Shown: positions 49,924 through 63,311 of the stretch, one piece after another
How positions within the stretch are numbered: position 1 is the stretch's first letter
How the letters are laid out: each line of letters opens with the position of its first letter
Made by a program: the position numbers and the translations under genes
The notes under the pieces: generated by a model
The model's database searches: none
Told to the model about the DNA's origin: nothing
The model's input: only the letters and a program-made list of their open reading frames with translations
Assembly (NCBI RefSeq): GCF_030518795.1
Contig: NZ_CP130427.1
Location: 6,262,001 to 6,326,000 of the forward strand
Length of the DNA stretch: 64,000 bases
Origin: Micromonospora sp. NBRC 110009
GTDB lineage: Bacteria > Actinomycetota > Actinomycetes > Mycobacteriales > Micromonosporaceae
Direction: 5' to 3'

Positions 49924-51402
49924 ATGGGCGAGGACGTCGGCGCGCGGACCTTCAGCCGGGAGGATCGGGCCCGCTACCGGGACAAGGTGCGGCGTTGCCT
50001 GGACGTCTTCGCGGAGATGCTGCGCGAGTCGCGCTTCGACGTGGAACGGCCGATGACCGGGCTGGAGATCGAACTCAATCTGGTCGACGACGACGCGCAG
50101 CCGACGATGCGCAACGCGGACGTGCTCGCGGCGGTGGCCGACCCGGACTTCCAGACCGAGCTGGGTCAGTTCAACGTGGAGATCAACGTGGCGCCCCGCC
50201 GGCTCGCCGGCACCGGCACCGCCCAGTTCGAAAAGCACGTCCGGGCCAGCCTCAACGCGGCCGAGGAGAAGGCCCGGACGGTCGGCGCGCACATGGTGAT
50301 GATCGGGATCCTGCCGACCCTGCGACCCGAGCACCTGACCGCCGCCACCCTCTCGGCCAACCCCCGCTACGCCCTGCTGAACGAGCAGATCTTCGCCGCC
50401 CGGGGGGAGGACCTGCCGATCTCGATCAGCGGGGTGGAACGGCTCGCCACCACCGCCGACACCATCACCCCCGAGGCCGCCTGCACCAGCACCCAGTTCC
50501 ACCTCCAGGTCAGCCCGGCCCAGTTCGCCGACCACTGGAACGCCGCCCAGGCCGTCGCCGGCGTCCAGGTCGCGCTCGGCGCGAACTCGCCGCTCTTCTT
50601 CGGCCGGGAGCTGTGGCGGGAGACCCGGGTGCCGCTGTTCCAGCAGGCCACCGACACCCGCTCGGAGGAGATCAAGGCCCAGGGGGTACGCCCGCGGGTC
50701 TGGTTCGGGGAACGCTGGATCACCAGCGTCTTCGACCTGTTCGAGGAGAACGTGCGCTACTTCCCGGCCCTGCTGCCGGTCTGCGACCCGGAGGACCCGG
50801 CGCAGGCCCTGGCCGGCGGCGGGGTGCCGAGGCTCGCCGAGCTGCGGCTGCACAACGGCACCATCTACCGGTGGAACCGCCCGGTCTATGACGTGCTGAA
50901 GGGGCGCCCGCACCTGCGGGTGGAGAACCGGGTGCTGCCGGCCGGCCCGACCGTGATCGACACCGTCGCCAACGGCGCCTTCTATTTCGGTGTGGTCCGC
51001 GCGCTCGCCGAGTCGGACCGGCCGCTGTGGTCACAGATGTCGTTCAGCGCCGCCGAGGAGAACTTCACCGTGTGCGCCCGGCACGGCATCGACGCCCAGG
51101 TGTTCTGGCCCGGGCTGGGCTACCTGCCGGTGACCGAGCTGGTGCTGCGCCGGCTGCTGCCGCTGGCGTACCACGGGCTGGACCGGTGGGGCCTCGACCC
51201 GGGCGAGCGGGACCGGCTGCTCGGGATCATCGAGCAGCGCTGCCTCACCGGGCGCAACGGCGCCACCTGGCAGGTGGAGACCCTGCACCGGCTCGAACAG
51301 GCCGACCACCTGGACCGGCCGGAGGCGCTGCGCGAGGTGGTCCGCCACTACGTCGACCTGATGCACAGCAACCGCCCGGTCCACGAGTGGCCGCTGCCCT
51401 GA
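49924..51402 (+). CDS. Glutamate-cysteine ligase family protein (GCS2-type)
   Basis: 492 residues. A carboxylate-amine ligase of the GCS2/YbdK superfamily: MTGLEIELNLVDDDAQP is the glutamate/ATP entrance strand; FNVEINVAPRRL, EHLTAATLSANPRYALLNEQI, CTSTQFHLQVSPAQF and the C-terminal LRVENRVLPAGPTVIDTVAN are family landmarks. The product is uncertain: mycothiol-using actinobacteria do not need glutathione, so gamma-glutamyl ligation to another amine is possible. GGGCGGTGACC precedes the ATG; a GGGTAA (about 49840) upstream is a weak SigF-like -10. Confidence 0.83.
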   Translation: MGEDVGARTFSREDRARYRDKVRRCLDVFAEMLRESRFDVERPMTGLEIELNLVDDDAQPTMRNADVLAAVADPDFQTELGQFNVEINVAPRRLAGTGTAQFEKHVRASLNAAEEKARTVGAHMVMIGILPTLRPEHLTAATLSANPRYALLNEQIFAARGEDLPISISGVERLATTADTITPEAACTSTQFHLQVSPAQFADHWNAAQAVAGVQVALGANSPLFFGRELWRETRVPLFQQATDTRSEEIKAQGVRPRVWFGERWITSVFDLFEENVRYFPALLPVCDPEDPAQALAGGGVPRLAELRLHNGTIYRWNRPVYDVLKGRPHLRVENRVLPAGPTVIDTVANGAFYFGVVRALAESDRPLWSQMSFSAAEENFTVCARHGIDAQVFWPGLGYLPVTELVLRRLLPLAYHGLDRWGLDPGERDRLLGIIEQRCLTGRNGATWQVETLHRLEQADHLDRPEALREVVRHYVDLMHSNRPVHEWPLP

Positions 51403-51466
51403 CCCGACGGTCACCGCGGGGACCGCTCGTCCCGCCGTCGGCCGGCTCCGCGCAACGCCGCGGGTC

Positions 51467-53196
<1,730 letters not shown>

Positions 53197-53200
<4 letters not shown>

Positions 53201-55533
53201 GCGTCAGCCTCCACGGAGTCGGTGGGAGCCAGCAGGGCGACGGGATAGGTGCTCAACAGATCATGAACGAGCAGCTCAGACCCACTGTAGACCCGACCGG
53301 TGAACATGTCCGTAACACCTTGAACGGAAATCGACAGGATCGTGTCGCGCCAGCCGCCGGCCCGGGCCAGCCGCCGCGGCAGCCGGGTGGCCACCGCGAT
53401 CGCGCCGCCCCGGTCGAAGGCCACCGCGTGGGCGCCGGCCGGCCCGCGCGCGGCCACCGGCCGGTAGCCGGTGAAGAGTTCCGGGTGGTCGCGGCGCAGC
53501 CGCAGGGTGCGGGAGACGACCAGCAGCTTGGCCGCACCGTCGGCGGCCACCGCCGGCCGGGCGCCGGCGTCGAGCCGGTCCAGCAGCTCGCGGCGTACCG
53601 CGAAGTCGACCGGGCGGCGGTTGTCCGGGTCGACCAGCGAGTTCTCCCACAGCTCGGTGCCCTGGTAGGTGTCGGGCACGCCGGGCATGGCGAGCTGGAC
53701 CAGCTTCTGCCCCAGCGAGTTGGACCAGCCGGCCGGGGTGAGCTCGGCGGCGAACCCGCTGATCTCGGCGTGCAGCTCGGGGTCGTCGTACATCCGGTCG
53801 ACCAGGGCGTGCAGCTCGTGCTCGAACGCCGGGTCGGGGTCGGCCCAGCTCGTCGACGTCGACGCCTCCCGGGCGGCCTTCTCCGCGTACGCGTGCAGCC
53901 GCTCCCGCTCGATCGGCCACGCGCCGACGGCGGTCTGCCAGAGCAGGTGGGCGAAGGCGGGATCGGCCAGCGGCGCCCGGGCCATCCAGCCCGTCACCCG
54001 CTCCGCCCAGCGCCCGGGCAGCTCGGCGAGCACGGCGAGCCGGGCCCGCACGTCCTCCCCGCGCTTGGTGTCGTGGGTGGACAGGGTGGTCATGCTGGCC
54101 GGCCAGCGCACCTGCCGGGCGGCGGCGAAGCGGTGGAACTCGGCTGGCGGCACGCCAAAGTGGGCCGGGCTGCCGCCGACCTCGTTGAGCGCGACGAACC
54201 GGCTCCACCGGTAGTAGGCGGTGTCCTCCACGCCCTTGGCCATCACCGCTCCGGTGAGCTGCGGGAAGCGGGCGGCCAGCTCGTGGTCGGGGTCGCGCAG
54301 CCGGGCGGTCACCGCGTCCAGGACCGCGGGGAGGTCGGGGCGGCGGCGGCCCGCCTCGGACCGGGCGGCGGCCAGGTGCCGGGCACCCTCCGGCGGGTAG
54401 CCGCGGTAGACCGGGAAGCAGGCGGCCAGCTCGCCGAGGGCGGCCCGGACCTGTTCGCGGGGCAGCTCGGGGACGAGCGCGGCGAGCCGGTGCAGCTCGG
54501 CGGCGAGCAGCCGGGTGGCCGCCGCCCACTTGGTCTCGTGGGTCAGGTCCGGCCAGGAGGTGTGCCGGCCGGTCAGCCGGGCGTCCAGCGCGGTGAAGTC
54601 GCCCGCCGCGTCCGGGTCGACGAAGAGCCCGCAGACCGCGGCGAGGGCGTCGTAGCCGGTGGTGCCGTCCACCGGCCAGTCCGGCAGCTCCTCGCCGTAC
54701 TCGAGGATCTTCTCCACCACCAGCCAGGCGTCGGGCGCGGCGGCGCGCAGCCGGGCCAGGTAGCCGGCCGGGTCGCGCAGCCCGTCCGGGTGGTCGACCC
54801 GGATGCCGTCGAGATCGCCGGCGTCGGCCCAGCGCAGGATCTCCGCGTGGGTGGCGCGGAACACCACCGGGTCCTCCACCCGCAGGCCGGCCAGGTCGGA
54901 CACGGCGAAGAAGCGCCGGTACGTCAGCTCGGTGTCGCCCCGTCGCCAGTTGACCAGCTCGTAGTGCTGCCGGTCGTGCACCTCGCGCGGGGTGCCGTCG
55001 CCGGTGCCGGCGGCGATCGGGAAGCGGTGCTCGTGGTAGCGCAGCTCCCCGTCGACCATCTTGAGGTCGTCCAGGGCGTCGGGGGTGTCGGCGAGCACCG
55101 GCAGGAGCAGCCGGCCCCGGTCCCAGTCGATGTCGAACCAGTCGGCGTACGCCGAGGCGCGGCCGGCGCGCAGCACGTCCCACCAGGCCGGGTTGGCCGC
55201 CGGCCGGGCCACCCCGGCATGGTTGGGAACGATGTCCACGACCAGGCCGAGCCCGGCCGCCCGGAGCGCGCGGAGCAGGCGCTGCCGGGCGGCTTCGCCG
55301 CCGAGTTCGGGGTTGACCGCGCGGTGGTCGACCACGTCGTAGCCGTGCTGCGAGCCGGGGGTGGCGGTGAGCAGGGGCGCGCTGTAGAGGTGGGTGACGC
55401 CGAGGTCGGCGAGGTAGCCGGCGAGGCCGGCGGCGGCGTCGAGGTCGAAGCCGGGGCGGACCTGGAGGCGGTAGGTCGACCCCACCCGCGCCGTCGTCGC
55501 CGTCGGCTCGTCGGGTCGGAAGGTGTCGGGCAT
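53197..55533 (-). CDS. treY: Malto-oligosyltrehalose synthase TreY
   Basis: 778 residues. A GH13 enzyme that turns the reducing end of a malto-oligosaccharide into a trehalosyl unit. STYRLQVRPGFDLDAAAGLAGYLADLGVTHLYSAPLL and GYDVVDH are the N-terminal signature; the nucleophile is in DGIRVDHPDGLRDP, the acid in WLVVEKIL; LMTLSTHDTKRGEDVRAR and MPGVPDTYQGTELWE follow. The last 50 codons have A/T-ending wobble bases quite unlike the rest (about 52% GC over 100 bp). The protein sequence there still aligns with TreY. Confidence 0.95.
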
Positions 55534-55535
55534 GG

Positions 55536-57656
<2,121 letters not shown>

Positions 57657-57976
57657 GTCGCTCCTTCGGCCCCTGATCATGAACGCACCGGACGGGCGGA
57701 CCGCCGGTGCGCACGCCGCTAATGCCCCGCGTCACCGTCCGCCAATCCACCTGATCGGTCGGTAACCGAAGGCCACCCACCTGGACCCGGCTGACTCCTC
57801 GGGTGTCTTCCGTCACGAACGCCCATTTCCAGGTGCGTACCGACGCGTAATGCCTTTTCCTTGTTTGTGGACACGCGCGCCCGCGCGGGCCCGCCCGGCC
57901 TCTCGGCCACCCTCACCACGCTTCCCACGCCGCCACTGTCGCCGGCGCGTCCCACCATGCCTGGACGGAGATTGAT
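57657..57976. promoter_or_regulatory. Divergent promoter region, glgX operon versus GT4
   Basis: 320 bp without a gene. It includes a stretch of lower GC (about 57845-57875, ending in TTGTTTGTGGACA). Neither strand shows a SigF-type motif; a weak TTG-based -35 exists on the plus strand. The trehalose operon promoter could not be pinned down. Confidence 0.45.
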
Positions 57977-59374
57977 GTGACCATCCTGCGGGTCGGCGAG
58001 CAGCCCGCCACCGCGACGGACCGGACCCACCGCCCCACCCTCACCTCCCGCCCCACCATCCCGCAGCAGCCCGGCGTGCCGCCCCGGACCCGCCGCATCC
58101 TCATGCTGTCGTGGGAGTACCCGCCGGTGCTCGTCGGCGGGCTCGGCCGCCACGTGCACGCCCTCTCCGTCGCCCTGGCCGCCGCCGGCCACGAGGTCAC
58201 CGTCGTCACCCGCCACGCCGAGGGCGCGCCCCTCGAGGAGTACGCCGACGGCGTGCGCATCGTCCGCGCCGCCGCGGACCCGGTCACCTTCCCGCTGGCC
58301 ACCGGTTCGCTGCTGGCCTGGACCATGGCGTTCAACCACACCCTCACCCGGGCCGCCCTGCGCGCCGCCGAGTCCGGCGGCTACGACGTCATCCACGCCC
58401 ACGACTGGCTGGTCGCGCACACCGCGATGACCCTGCGCGAGCACCTGGACGTGCCGCTGGTCAGCACCATCCACGCCACCGAGGCGGGCCGGCACCAGGG
58501 CTGGCTCCCCGAGGAGATGAACCGCACCATCCACGGCGTCGAGCACTGGCTGGCCGCCGAGTCCGGCCGGGTGATCGTCTGCTCCGGCTACATGCGTGAC
58601 GAGGTGGGCGCGCTGTTCGGCGTGCCGGTCGGACGGGTCGACGTGGTGCCCAACGGGGTCGAGCCGCACCGCTGGCGGGTGCCGGCCAGCGCGGTCGCCA
58701 CCGCCCGGTCCCGCTTCGCCGGCGACGGCCCGCTGGTCACCTTCGCCGGTCGGCTGGTCTACGAGAAGGGCGTGCAGCACCTGCTCGCCGGGCTCCCCCG
58801 GCTGCGCGAGCGGCACCCGGGGCTGCGCGCGGTGGTGGTCGGCGACGGGCCGTACAAGGCGACCCTGGAGGCCGAGGTGCGCCGGCTCGGCCTGGGCGAC
58901 ACGGTCAGCATGCCGGGCTTCCTCGGCGGCACCGACCTGCCCGCGGTGATGGCCGCCTCCGACTGCTTCGCGGTGCCCAGCATCTACGAGCCGTTCGGCA
59001 TGGTCGCCCTGGAGGGGGCGGCGGCCGGGGCGCCGCTGGCCGTGTCGCGCACCGGCGGGCTGGCCGAGATCGTCGAGCCGGGGGTCACCGGGATGACCTT
59101 CGCCCCGCAGGACCCGGACGGGCTCACCGAGGCGGTGCACGCGCTGCTCGCCGACCGGGACCGCGCCCAGGCCCTCGCCCGCCGCGCTCGCGCCATGGTC
59201 CACGAGCAGTACGGCTGGGCCGCGATCGCGTCCCGCACCGCCGCTGCGTACGCGGCCGCCATCGTGCAGGACACCGCGTTCACCGCCGAGCGGGCCGAGC
59301 AGCGGATGGTGCTCGGCCGGACGCTTCCGGCACTGCCGGAGGGCAACCTGCTCGCCGCCGCCGGCCTGCGCTGA
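57977..59374 (+). CDS. Family 4 glycosyltransferase (glycogen/maltodextrin-type)
   Basis: 465 residues from GTG 57977 (CGGAG 6 nt upstream). A GT-B enzyme: ILMLSWEYPPVLVGGLGRHVHALSVALAAAGHEVTVVTRHAEG is the glycogen-synthase-like acceptor loop, and the donor site includes FAGRLVYEKGVQHLL and PSIYEPFGMVALEGAAAGAPLAVSRTGGLAEIVE (EX7E). Such proteins are common next to glycan-branching enzymes and may make glucan for the adjacent TreX/Y/Z route. The exact donor and acceptor are unknown. Confidence 0.85.
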   Translation: MTILRVGEQPATATDRTHRPTLTSRPTIPQQPGVPPRTRRILMLSWEYPPVLVGGLGRHVHALSVALAAAGHEVTVVTRHAEGAPLEEYADGVRIVRAAADPVTFPLATGSLLAWTMAFNHTLTRAALRAAESGGYDVIHAHDWLVAHTAMTLREHLDVPLVSTIHATEAGRHQGWLPEEMNRTIHGVEHWLAAESGRVIVCSGYMRDEVGALFGVPVGRVDVVPNGVEPHRWRVPASAVATARSRFAGDGPLVTFAGRLVYEKGVQHLLAGLPRLRERHPGLRAVVVGDGPYKATLEAEVRRLGLGDTVSMPGFLGGTDLPAVMAASDCFAVPSIYEPFGMVALEGAAAGAPLAVSRTGGLAEIVEPGVTGMTFAPQDPDGLTEAVHALLADRDRAQALARRARAMVHEQYGWAAIASRTAAAYAAAIVQDTAFTAERAEQRMVLGRTLPALPEGNLLAAAGLR

Positions 59375-59546
59375 GGCGTACCACGGGCGGGCGGCCCCCT
59401 CGCGGGTCGCCCGCCCGATGGTGGGTCACCGGGATGGCCGAGGCAGTTCGTTGTGCGGTCATGATCCGCCGTCCGGGCTGGTCACGGCCGCTGTCCATCG
59501 GACAGACTCGCGTGGACCTGTCAGGACGAGGTCCGAGGAGACGTGG

Positions 59547-60203
59547 GTGCGGGTGCTTCTGGTGGAAGACGACCTGCGCGTCGCGTCCGCGCTGGCCGCG
59601 GCGCTGCGCCGCCGGGCCCACACGGTCATCACGGCCACAACCGCATCGGAGGCGGCCGGGGCGGGGCCGGTCGACCTCGTCCTGCTCGACCTCAATCTGC
59701 CCGACCGGGACGGCCTGGAGCTGTGCCGGCAGATCCGCCGGGACAACGAGGACGTGGCCATCATCGCGGTGACCGCCCGGTCCGAGGAGCGGGACCGAGT
59801 GGCGGGGCTCCGGGCCGGCGCCGACGACTACGTCGTGAAGCCGTTCTCGATGGCGGAGCTGCAGGCCCGGATCGAGGCGGTGTTGCGGCGGACGGCCCGG
59901 GCCGCGCGCGCGGAGGCCACGCTGGAGGTCGGCGACCTGCGGGTCGACCTGAACGCGCGGCGGGTCTGGCTCTCCGACCGGGAGGTGAGCCTGACCCGCA
60001 AGGAGTTCGAACTGCTGATGGCGTTGGCCCGGCAGGCGGGGACGGTGGTGCCCCGGGACCGGCTGCTGATGGACGTCTGGCAGACCACCTGGAACTCCGG
60101 GCACACCCTCGACGTCCACGTCGCGGCCCTGCGCGGCAAGCTCGACGACGCCGGTCTGGTGGAGACCGTGCGCGGGGTGGGCTACCGGCTACGGCCGATG
60201 TAG
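59547..60203 (+). CDS. Orphan OmpR-family response regulator
   Basis: 218 residues from GTG 59547 (GAGGAG 6 nt upstream). The receiver domain has acidic pair E7/D8/D9, phospho-acceptor D48 (LVLLDLNLPDRDG), the T in AVTARSEERDR and the switch Lys in DDYVVKPFSMAEL. A Trans_reg_C DNA-binding domain follows (VSLTRKEFELLMALARQ, LDVHVAALRGKLDDAG, TVRGVGYRLRP). No histidine kinase is adjacent. Confidence 0.93.
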   Translation: MRVLLVEDDLRVASALAAALRRRAHTVITATTASEAAGAGPVDLVLLDLNLPDRDGLELCRQIRRDNEDVAIIAVTARSEERDRVAGLRAGADDYVVKPFSMAELQARIEAVLRRTARAARAEATLEVGDLRVDLNARRVWLSDREVSLTRKEFELLMALARQAGTVVPRDRLLMDVWQTTWNSGHTLDVHVAALRGKLDDAGLVETVRGVGYRLRPM

Positions 60204-60326
60204 ACCGGCCGGGGTCTCCCCGGTCGATCCTCAGATCATTCTCAAGAAATCCCGCGCTGTCGACCGTGGACGGCGTGGTTGACGTGTGCTGTCCGGACCG
60301 TGTCATCCCACTGTTCTGGAGCTTTC

Positions 60327-62435
60327 ATGAGAGACAGACGGACGACGGCCATTCTCTCCGTCCTGCTCGCCGCCAGCCTTGCGGTGGTCACCGGGCCCAC
60401 GCCCGCGGGAGCCGCAGCAGGGCTGGCCGAGCCGAACCAGGTGCAAGGCCTCACGGTCGTGCAGGGCGACGGCTACGCCACCCTCGCGTGGACGCCGGTC
60501 GACGGCGCCACCGACTACCAGATCGAGCGCACCCCGGTCGCCGGCGACGACTCGGCCACCGGCCCCTCGGTGATCACCGGCGTCTGGCGGCCGAACCGCC
60601 AGATCAACAACTCCTCGCCGACCTTCGCCGACGCGGGCTTCAACCCGGGCGCCCGGTTCCAGTGGCGGGTGCGCGCCCGCTTCGGGACCACCGCGCAGCC
60701 GTACTCGTCACCGGTGGCCGGCACCACCACCCAGCCCTGGGGCGACCCGAACGTCCCGGGCGAGAACCTGCGGACCCAGTGGGAGACCACCCTTGCGGCG
60801 CAGTACACCAGCGATGTCAACGAGTACGCCTACACCGCGGAGATCGACGAGCTGAGCGACCGGGTCCGGGTGACCGAGATCGGCAGGACCGCGCTCGGCC
60901 GGCCGATCAACATGTTCGTCATCGGCTACCCCACGCCGGCGGCCACCCCGGAGGCGGTGGCGGCCACCTCGCCGCTGATGATCAACTGCAACGTGCACGG
61001 CAACGAGCCCGGCGACCGCGAGGGCTGCCTGATCATGGCGCGGAAGCTGGCCTTCAGCAACGACGCCCGGACGATCGACCTGCTGTCGCACACCACCGTC
61101 CTCATCGTCCCGACCATCAACGGCGACGGCCGGGCGGCGAACACCCGGGGCAACTCCACCGGGCAGGACCTGAACCGCGACTACTCGCTGATCCGCCAGC
61201 CGGAGACGTTCGCGCTGGTCAACATGCTGCGCCAGTACCGCCCGGTGGCCGGCTACGACGGGCACGAGTTCGGTAACTCCAGCGCCGGTGACCTGCCGAT
61301 GCTGCCGCCGCGGCACCAGAACGTGGCCCAGTCGATCTTCGACGAGTCGCAGCACATGATCGAGGGCCACATGTACACCGAGGGCGCCAAGGACGGCTGG
61401 TGGCCGTGCCCGTACGGGTGTAACGGCGGCGGCAACGTGGGCCTGAGCGAGGAGACGATCCTGCGCAACACGCTGGGCCTCAAGAACGTCGTCAACTCCC
61501 TGCTGGAGCTCCGGAGCTCCGGTGGCACCACCCGGCCGGACGAGGGCAACACGGCGAACAACCGGCGGCGCAAGACGTACTCCGCGATGTGGACCTTCAA
61601 CCAGTTCCTCGACTACCACCGGGCGAACCTCAAGGAGATCACCACGGCGCGGGCCGACGCGATCACCTTCCAGGTCTCGAACACCGGCCGGATCGTCTTC
61701 CGCGGGTCCCGCCCGATCGAGGCGCACCCGGCGCCGCACCCGGGTGAGGCCCCGCCGCCGCTCGACGCCCCGCGGGACGGCCAGATTCTCGACGACGCGC
61801 CGTGTGCGTACAAGCTCACCGAGGAGCAGTACCACGGGGAGCGCACCGACGGCCCGACCGGCCAGCGCACCACCGTGGCCCAGCGCCTCGCCGCGCACGG
61901 TTGGAAGGTGGTAAAGGTCGCCGACGGGTACGTGGTCCCGCTGGCCCAGCCGGAGCGGGGGCTGATCCCGCTGCTGCTCGACGGGCAGGGAGTCGAGAAC
62001 CTGGTCGACGGCGAACGGCTGTACCCGACCGTCACCGGCCCGCACAGCGGTCAACTGGTGGTCTCCGGGGTGACCTGCCTGCGCGACGCGACCGTGACCG
62101 GTCCGGTCCGGGTCCGGTCGGGCGGAACGTTGATCGCCACCGGCTCGTCGATCATCGGCCCGGTGGACGCCAGCGGTGCGGCCGGGGTCTTCCTGACCGA
62201 CACCGCGGTGGACGGCCCGGTCCGGATCGCACAGTCCAGCGGTCCGGTGGTGGTCGTCGACGCCACCGTCACCGGGCCGGTCGAGGTGTCGAACAACCAG
62301 GGCGACGCGCCGCTGGTGGCGGCCAACACCGTGACCGGTCCGCTGGCGTGCAGCGGCAACGCGGCGGCACCGGTCGACCTCGAGCTCGGCAACTCGGTGC
62401 AGGGCCCGAGAAGCGGGCAGTGCGCGAGCCTCTGA
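60327..62435 (+). CDS. Secreted M14-family zinc carboxypeptidase, multidomain
   Basis: 702 residues. A Sec signal peptide with a predicted cut after AGAAA near residue 36 is followed by a fibronectin-III-like domain (about 40-130: VQGLTVVQGDGYATLAWTPVDGATDYQIER). The M14 catalytic domain comes next: HxxE zinc ligands in NCNVHGNEPGDREG, then VPTINGDGRAANTRGNST, NRDYSLIRQPE, and the third-ligand His in GYDGHEFGN. The C-terminal 130 residues carry a TVTGPVRV-type repeat (likely beta-helix). GGAG 5 nt upstream of the ATG. It would trim peptides or cell-wall peptides outside the cell. Confidence 0.87.
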   Translation: MRDRRTTAILSVLLAASLAVVTGPTPAGAAAGLAEPNQVQGLTVVQGDGYATLAWTPVDGATDYQIERTPVAGDDSATGPSVITGVWRPNRQINNSSPTFADAGFNPGARFQWRVRARFGTTAQPYSSPVAGTTTQPWGDPNVPGENLRTQWETTLAAQYTSDVNEYAYTAEIDELSDRVRVTEIGRTALGRPINMFVIGYPTPAATPEAVAATSPLMINCNVHGNEPGDREGCLIMARKLAFSNDARTIDLLSHTTVLIVPTINGDGRAANTRGNSTGQDLNRDYSLIRQPETFALVNMLRQYRPVAGYDGHEFGNSSAGDLPMLPPRHQNVAQSIFDESQHMIEGHMYTEGAKDGWWPCPYGCNGGGNVGLSEETILRNTLGLKNVVNSLLELRSSGGTTRPDEGNTANNRRRKTYSAMWTFNQFLDYHRANLKEITTARADAITFQVSNTGRIVFRGSRPIEAHPAPHPGEAPPPLDAPRDGQILDDAPCAYKLTEEQYHGERTDGPTGQRTTVAQRLAAHGWKVVKVADGYVVPLAQPERGLIPLLLDGQGVENLVDGERLYPTVTGPHSGQLVVSGVTCLRDATVTGPVRVRSGGTLIATGSSIIGPVDASGAAGVFLTDTAVDGPVRIAQSSGPVVVVDATVTGPVEVSNNQGDAPLVAANTVTGPLACSGNAAAPVDLELGNSVQGPRSGQCASL

Positions 62436-62446
62436 CCCGCTGATCG

Positions 62447-62488
62447 TCGTACCGGCAGGGCCGGCCCATCGGGCCTGCCGGTACGACC
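62447..62488 (+). terminator. Terminator behind the first M14 gene
   Basis: Perfect 14-bp stem (GTCGTACCGGCAGG / CCTGCCGGTACGAC) around a 14-nt loop, 11 bp past the stop and 27 bp before the fasciclin gene. Confidence 0.78.
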
Positions 62489-62515
62489 CGCCCCCGACCG
62501 GACCTGGAGAACACC

Positions 62516-63217
62516 GTGGACCAGCCCGTCATCCGCCCGCGACCCCGATCCGTCCCCCGGCGCCGGCGGCCGGACCGCCGTCGTTTCCCCCGGCGCCGGC
62601 TGACCGCGCTCGCCGCGGTCGCCGTGTCTCTGGTGCTCACCGGCTGCACCCGCAGCAAGCCGGCTGCGGTCGGCGGAACGGCGGCAGCGGCGACGCCCGT
62701 CGTGAGCGGACCATTGTGCGATCTACTGCCTTCGGGCAACGATCCGGGCAACCCGGCGTCCCTGGCCGGCCAGCCGGCCGAGGTGGCCCTGCAGTGGCTT
62801 CCCGTGCTCACCACGTTCGACGCCGCGGTGCGGGCGTCCGGGCTGGCCGCCGACCTGCACGCCGGGTCGGGCCTGACCATCCTGGCCCCGACGGACGACG
62901 CGTTTGCGGCCAAGTTCTCCGAGGACAACCTGGACCAGCTGCTCCTCGTCCAGCAGGACACGCTCCGCGACCTGCTCCGCGAACACCTCGTCGCCGGTTC
63001 GCTGTCGCTGTCCGACATGGTGGCCGCCGGTGGGGTCACCACGCTCGCCGGCACCAGGATCACGGTCGCCGGTGGCGGGGGGACGGCGCGCCTGGCCGGC
63101 CAGGCCGACACCGTGTGCGCCGACTATCAGGTCGCCGGCGCGCGAATCCACATCATCAACCGGGTGCTCGGCAAGCTACCCACGACGGGCGGCGAGGACG
63201 GGCACCGCGCGCACTGA
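62516..63217 (+). CDS. Fasciclin-domain lipoprotein
   Basis: 233 residues from GTG (GGAG 6 nt upstream). A very Arg-rich N-terminus with a signal peptide and lipobox LTGC near residue 43 is followed by a FAS1 domain (LTTFDAAVRASGLAADLHAGSGLTILAPTDDAFAAKF, LREHLVAGSLSLSDM, and the terminal VAGARIHIINRVL). Fasciclin proteins mediate surface adhesion. The unusually long basic stretch before the hydrophobic core could slow export. Confidence 0.88.
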   Translation: MDQPVIRPRPRSVPRRRRPDRRRFPRRRLTALAAVAVSLVLTGCTRSKPAAVGGTAAAATPVVSGPLCDLLPSGNDPGNPASLAGQPAEVALQWLPVLTTFDAAVRASGLAADLHAGSGLTILAPTDDAFAAKFSEDNLDQLLLVQQDTLRDLLREHLVAGSLSLSDMVAAGGVTTLAGTRITVAGGGGTARLAGQADTVCADYQVAGARIHIINRVLGKLPTTGGEDGHRAH

Positions 63218-63234
63218 CCCCCGCGCGCCCGATC

Positions 63235-63262
63235 TTGACCGCGGAAAAGCGCAGATCATAGG
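63235..63262 (+). promoter_or_regulatory. Predicted promoter of the second M14 gene
   Basis: TTGACC (63235-63240), a 16-nt spacer and CATAGG (63257-63262) in an AT-richer stretch. A GAGATC-GGTT-GATCTC hairpin (63272-63287) lies in the leader before the ATG at 63312. Confidence 0.5.
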
Positions 63263-63311
63263 GTTTCGATCGAGATCGGTTGATCTCACCCAAGCGAAGA
63301 GAGGCATCCCG

